Positions 5,719 to 7,289 of a stretch of 7,289 bases of DNA are shown here, piece after piece; position 1 is the first letter of the stretch, and every line of letters starts with the position of its first letter. The DNA is taken from assembly GCA_025963345.1 (NCBI GenBank), contig JAOPUS010000364.1, positions 1-7,289 on the forward strand. The letters are read 5' to 3'. The translations under genes and the position numbers were made by a program. The notes under the pieces are model-generated. The model was not told where the DNA came from and did not search any database. It saw only the letters and a program-made list of their open reading frames with translations. Source of the DNA: Blastococcus sp. GTDB lineage: Bacteria; Actinomycetota; Actinomycetes; Mycobacteriales; Geodermatophilaceae.

Positions 5719-5795
5719 CTTGATGTTTCCGATCCGGCAAGCCGACAGAACGTGAAGGTCGGCACATGTGACGTCCCATACGACATGACGACCAG
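5703..5795. promoter_or_regulatory. Operator-like direct repeats and GACGTC cores in the pfkA-gntR divergent region
   Basis: Two 20-bp copies match at 17 positions: 5703-5722 and 5776-5795, both of the form CCATACG-N-CATGACG-N-C, 73 bp apart (about seven helical turns). The hexamer GACGTC occurs at 5714-5719, 5770-5775 and 5795-5800, the last within the palindrome AGACGTCT (5794-5801). GACGTCTTG is repeated exactly at 5714 and 5795. One cluster sits at the pfkA -10 box, the other just upstream of the gntR -10 box. Confidence 0.5.
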
Positions 5796-5811
5796 ACGTC
5801 TTGCCGTCCCG

Positions 5812-5817
5812 TACCTT
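5812..5817 (+). promoter_or_regulatory. Putative gntR -10 box (TACCTT), leaderless start
   Basis: TACCTT is followed by seven bases and then the GTG at 5825, so transcription would begin at or next to the start codon. No Shine-Dalgarno is present upstream. The AGACGTCT palindrome (5794-5801) lies 10 bp before the box. Confidence 0.45.
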
Positions 5818-5824
5818 TGGCGTC

Positions 5825-6565
5825 GTGGTGAGCCCCGTGTCCGGACCGAAGTACCTGTCGGTCCGGGAGCACCTCCGGCGCCGCGTCACCGCACTGCCCG
5901 AGCAGACCCTCCTGCCGCCGGAGCCGGTGCTCTGCGCCGAGTACGGGGTAAGCCGGATCACGCTGCGCCGCGCGGTCGACGGCCTGGTCGCCGACGGGCA
6001 TCTGGTCCGTGAGCAGGGCCGCGGCACCTACGTCACCCGCCCGGCCATCCGGCACGAGTACCGCGAGAGCTTCGTGCACCGGATCGCCGGGTTCAGTTCG
6101 GTGATGAGCGAGCAGGGGGCCCAGGTGGGCACGAAGGTGCTCACCCAGCGCGTCGTCCCCGCCTCGGCCACCGTGGCCGTCGAGCTGACCCTCGACGGCA
6201 CCGCCGACGTGGTGGAGCTCGAGCGGCTGCGCAGCGTCGATGGCGAGCCCAACCACGTCGCGCACAGCTTCCTGCCCGCCACGATGTACCCGCGGGCGGC
6301 CGTGGAGGACTTCAGCCACGGCTCGCTGTACGAGTTCCTGCGGCGCGAGTACGACGCGGACCTCGCCACCGCCCGGATCGTCGTCGACGTCGGAACCGCC
6401 GCGCCCGACGAGGCCGACCTCCTGCGCGTGGTGGCGGGGTCCCCGCTGCTCGTCGTCCGCACGACCGTCCGGGACAGCGCCGGCCATCCGCTGGTGCACA
6501 GCTTCAGCCGGTTGCGGCCCGACGTGAGTCAGGTCGAGTTCGAGGTCTCCGTGGGCGGCCGCTGA
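5825..6565 (+). CDS. GntR family regulator with UTRA ligand domain (HutC type)
   Basis: 246 residues. The winged helix-turn-helix lies at about 9-72: KYLSVREHLRRRV, LLPPEPVLCAEYGVS (29-43), RITLRRAVDGLVADGHLVRE (44-63) and the wing GRGTYV (65-70). The UTRA domain covers about 95-240, with VVELERLRSVDGEP (129-142), the FLP strand (149-151) and the end strand LVHSFSRLRPD (223-233). UTRA domains bind small metabolites, often sugar phosphates, amino acids or their derivatives, and release the repressor from DNA; the ligand here is unknown. GTG 5825 is preferred because a -10-like TACCTT ends 7 nt before it; GTG 5828 and GTG 5837 (with a weak GGTGAG) are alternatives, and TTG 5801 is the far upstream option. 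The gene is divergent from pfkA across a region full of repeated palindromic sites, and its stop overlaps the start of the SRPBCC gene (TGATG). Confidence 0.92.
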   Translation: MVSPVSGPKYLSVREHLRRRVTALPEQTLLPPEPVLCAEYGVSRITLRRAVDGLVADGHLVREQGRGTYVTRPAIRHEYRESFVHRIAGFSSVMSEQGAQVGTKVLTQRVVPASATVAVELTLDGTADVVELERLRSVDGEPNHVAHSFLPATMYPRAAVEDFSHGSLYEFLRREYDADLATARIVVDVGTAAPDEADLLRVVAGSPLLVVRTTVRDSAGHPLVHSFSRLRPDVSQVEFEVSVGGR

Positions 6566-7047
6566 TGACCGCCGCGTCGACCAGTTGCAGCGGCGTCCGC
6601 GAGGTCCCGCAGGCCCGGTCCGAGGTCTGGCGCGCGCTGGCGGTGCTGGAGCCCTACTGCGCCGTCTGCGACGTCTCCTACGTCATGGGAGAGGCGGCCG
6701 GCGCTCCCGGCGTGGGGACGACGTTCGTCTGCGCACCCGGCCGACTGGACGGCGGCCCGCCCGCCCCCGGTGCGCCACAGGGCGAGATCGTCGACTGGGA
6801 GCCGACCCGGCTGGTCACCACCCGCCTGGTGCTCACACCCGAGACGTGGACGACGCGGATCGAACTGGCCGACACCGATGCGGGCGGCACGCGGGTGGCC
6901 ATGACGATCACCCACGAGCCCACCGGTGGCAGCCGGGTCGTTCGGCGGCTGCAGCGCGGGGCCCTGCGCCGGCTGGTGCAGCGGACCGTCGACGCCGAGC
7001 TGGACAAGGTGCCCGCGCACGTGGCCCGGGTCCCCGACGGCGCCTGA
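6565..7047 (+). CDS. SRPBCC superfamily (START/polyketide cyclase-like) protein
   Basis: 160 residues, the normal size of a single SRPBCC domain. The fold is suggested by an opening strand and helix SGVREVPQARSEVWRALAVL (9-28), the GVGTTFVC turn and strand (49-56), GEIVDWEPTRLVTTRLVL (73-90) typical of the central sheet, RVAMTITHEPTGG (110-122) and a long C-terminal basic amphipathic helix (124-150). Such proteins hold hydrophobic ligands in a deep pocket; some are cyclases or lipid carriers, many have no known role. Four cysteines occur (C8, C32, C35, C56), including PYCAVC, which is unusual for the fold. ATG 6565 shares its A with the gntR stop, so expression is probably coupled to the regulator. 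The hydrophilic character and lack of a signal peptide suggest the cytoplasm. The annotation at family level is fairly secure, the function is not. Confidence 0.8.
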   Translation: MTAASTSCSGVREVPQARSEVWRALAVLEPYCAVCDVSYVMGEAAGAPGVGTTFVCAPGRLDGGPPAPGAPQGEIVDWEPTRLVTTRLVLTPETWTTRIELADTDAGGTRVAMTITHEPTGGSRVVRRLQRGALRRLVQRTVDAELDKVPAHVARVPDGA

Positions 7048-7054
7048 CGTCACA

Positions 7055-7068
7055 CCCCCGATCGGGGG
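7055..7068 (+). terminator. Palindrome CCCCCGATCGGGGG after the SRPBCC gene, probable terminator
   Basis: A 14-bp perfect palindrome starts 7 bp after the SRPBCC stop and can fold as a 5-bp G-C stem with a GATC loop. It is flanked by CACA and TGTG, and AATT follows but no T-tract. It probably ends the gntR operon; being upstream of the next promoter, it could also be a binding site. Confidence 0.45.
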
Positions 7069-7074
7069 AATTGT

Positions 7075-7099
7075 GCTTCGCCGGTTCCGCACGGGGTAC
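7075..7099 (+). promoter_or_regulatory. Putative sigma-B/SigF-type stress promoter (GCTT-N15-GGGTAC)
   Basis: GCTT (7075-7078) and GGGTAC (7094-7099) are 15 bp apart, which matches the actinobacterial alternative-sigma consensus GNNT-N14-16-GGGTAY. A start near 7106 would give a leader of about 73 nt. GlsB/YeaQ-type genes are often stress induced, which fits. Confidence 0.5.
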
Positions 7100-7114
7100 A
7101 GAGGCTCGTCGTGA

Positions 7115-7160
7115 ACCGGTGCGCTGCACCCGGCGCTGTGCCGGGACCGCGTGCGCCGGT
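7115..7160 (+). other. Long imperfect hairpin in the leader of the GlsB-type gene
   Basis: ACCGGTGCGC (7115-7124) pairs with GTGCGCCGGT (7151-7160), 10 pairs with two G-U. It encloses a perfect inner hairpin CCCGGC (7129-7134), loop GCTGT, GCCGGG (7140-7145). The structure ends 6 nt before the AAGGAG site and could affect translation or mRNA stability. Confidence 0.5.
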
Positions 7161-7178
7161 CGAACGAAGGAGAACGCT

Positions 7179-7289
7179 GTGCAGATTCTCGGCCTCATCG
7201 TGGTCGGCCTCATCATCGGCGCCCTCGCCCGGCTCATCAAGCCCGGTAAGCAGCGTCTGAGCATCCTCATGACGCTCGTGCTGGGCGTC
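7179..7289 (+). CDS. GlsB/YeaQ/YmgE family (transglycosylase-associated) small membrane protein, 3' end cut by window
   Basis: Only the first 37 codons are present, with no stop. They begin QILGLIVVGLIIGALARLIK (2-21), a hydrophobic helix ending in the family's GALARLIKPGKQ motif, followed by the start of a second hydrophobic segment (SILMTLVLGV, 28-37). Full-length members are about 80-90 residues with two or three membrane helices. The biochemical function is not established; members are commonly general stress genes. GTG 7179 is chosen because AAGGAG (7167-7172) lies 6 nt upstream. The sigma-B-like promoter and structured leader upstream support stress control. Recognition rests on a short N-terminal piece, but the motif is distinctive. 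Confidence 0.82.
   Translation, partial: MQILGLIVVGLIIGALARLIKPGKQRLSILMTLVLGV

Noticed and set aside
1..7289. tRNA, rRNA, CRISPR array, transposase or prophage genes.
   Set aside because: None was recognised on either strand. Repeats present are only two-copy and local.

Overview
The window is 7.3 kb of very GC-rich DNA with strong G/C preference at third codon positions, GTG starts, short gene overlaps and at least two probable leaderless starts. This points to an actinobacterium. The protein flavour (CYTH/CHAD protein, actinobacterial PfkA, Tat-type metallophosphoesterase) fits the Geodermatophilaceae (Blastococcus, Geodermatophilus, Modestobacter), but that family assignment is inference. 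The gene set is chromosomal housekeeping and accessory in character. I saw no transposase, phage, CRISPR, rRNA or tRNA signal.

Layout. (1) 1-672, minus: 3'-truncated endonuclease/exonuclease/phosphatase-family protein, divergent from (2) a two-gene operon at 804-3646, plus. The operon holds a CYTH-CHAD protein (inorganic polyphosphate/triphosphate type) coupled by a 4-nt overlap to a membrane-anchored, Tat-like metallophosphoesterase. The linker of the latter holds a compositionally odd, hairpin- and repeat-bearing segment (about 2639-2806) that looks like an in-frame insertion. (3) 3658-4236, minus: TetR-family regulator, convergent with the operon. The two stop codons lie in one inverted repeat. 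(4) 4383-4640, plus: decayed DUF167/YggU gene with two mutually compensating frameshifts. (5) 4630-5658, minus: pfkA, 6-phosphofructokinase. (6) 5825-7047, plus: GntR/UTRA regulator overlapping an SRPBCC-fold protein by one base. (7) 7179-end, plus: start of a GlsB/YeaQ/YmgE-type small membrane protein behind a sigma-B-like promoter and a structured leader.

How the parts may work together. The 166-bp pfkA/gntR divergent region carries a 12-bp palindrome abutting the pfkA -10 box, a 20-bp direct repeat (17/20) and three GACGTC cores near both promoters. The simplest reading is that the GntR protein represses itself and pfkA, linking an effector of its UTRA domain to glycolytic entry. The CYTH-CHAD/metallophosphoesterase pair suggests a phosphate or polyphosphate function with one cytoplasmic and one extracytoplasmic enzyme. 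Both proposals are inference from context.

Intergenic stretches are all under 300 bases. Promoter, operator and terminator calls rest on sequence inspection only.
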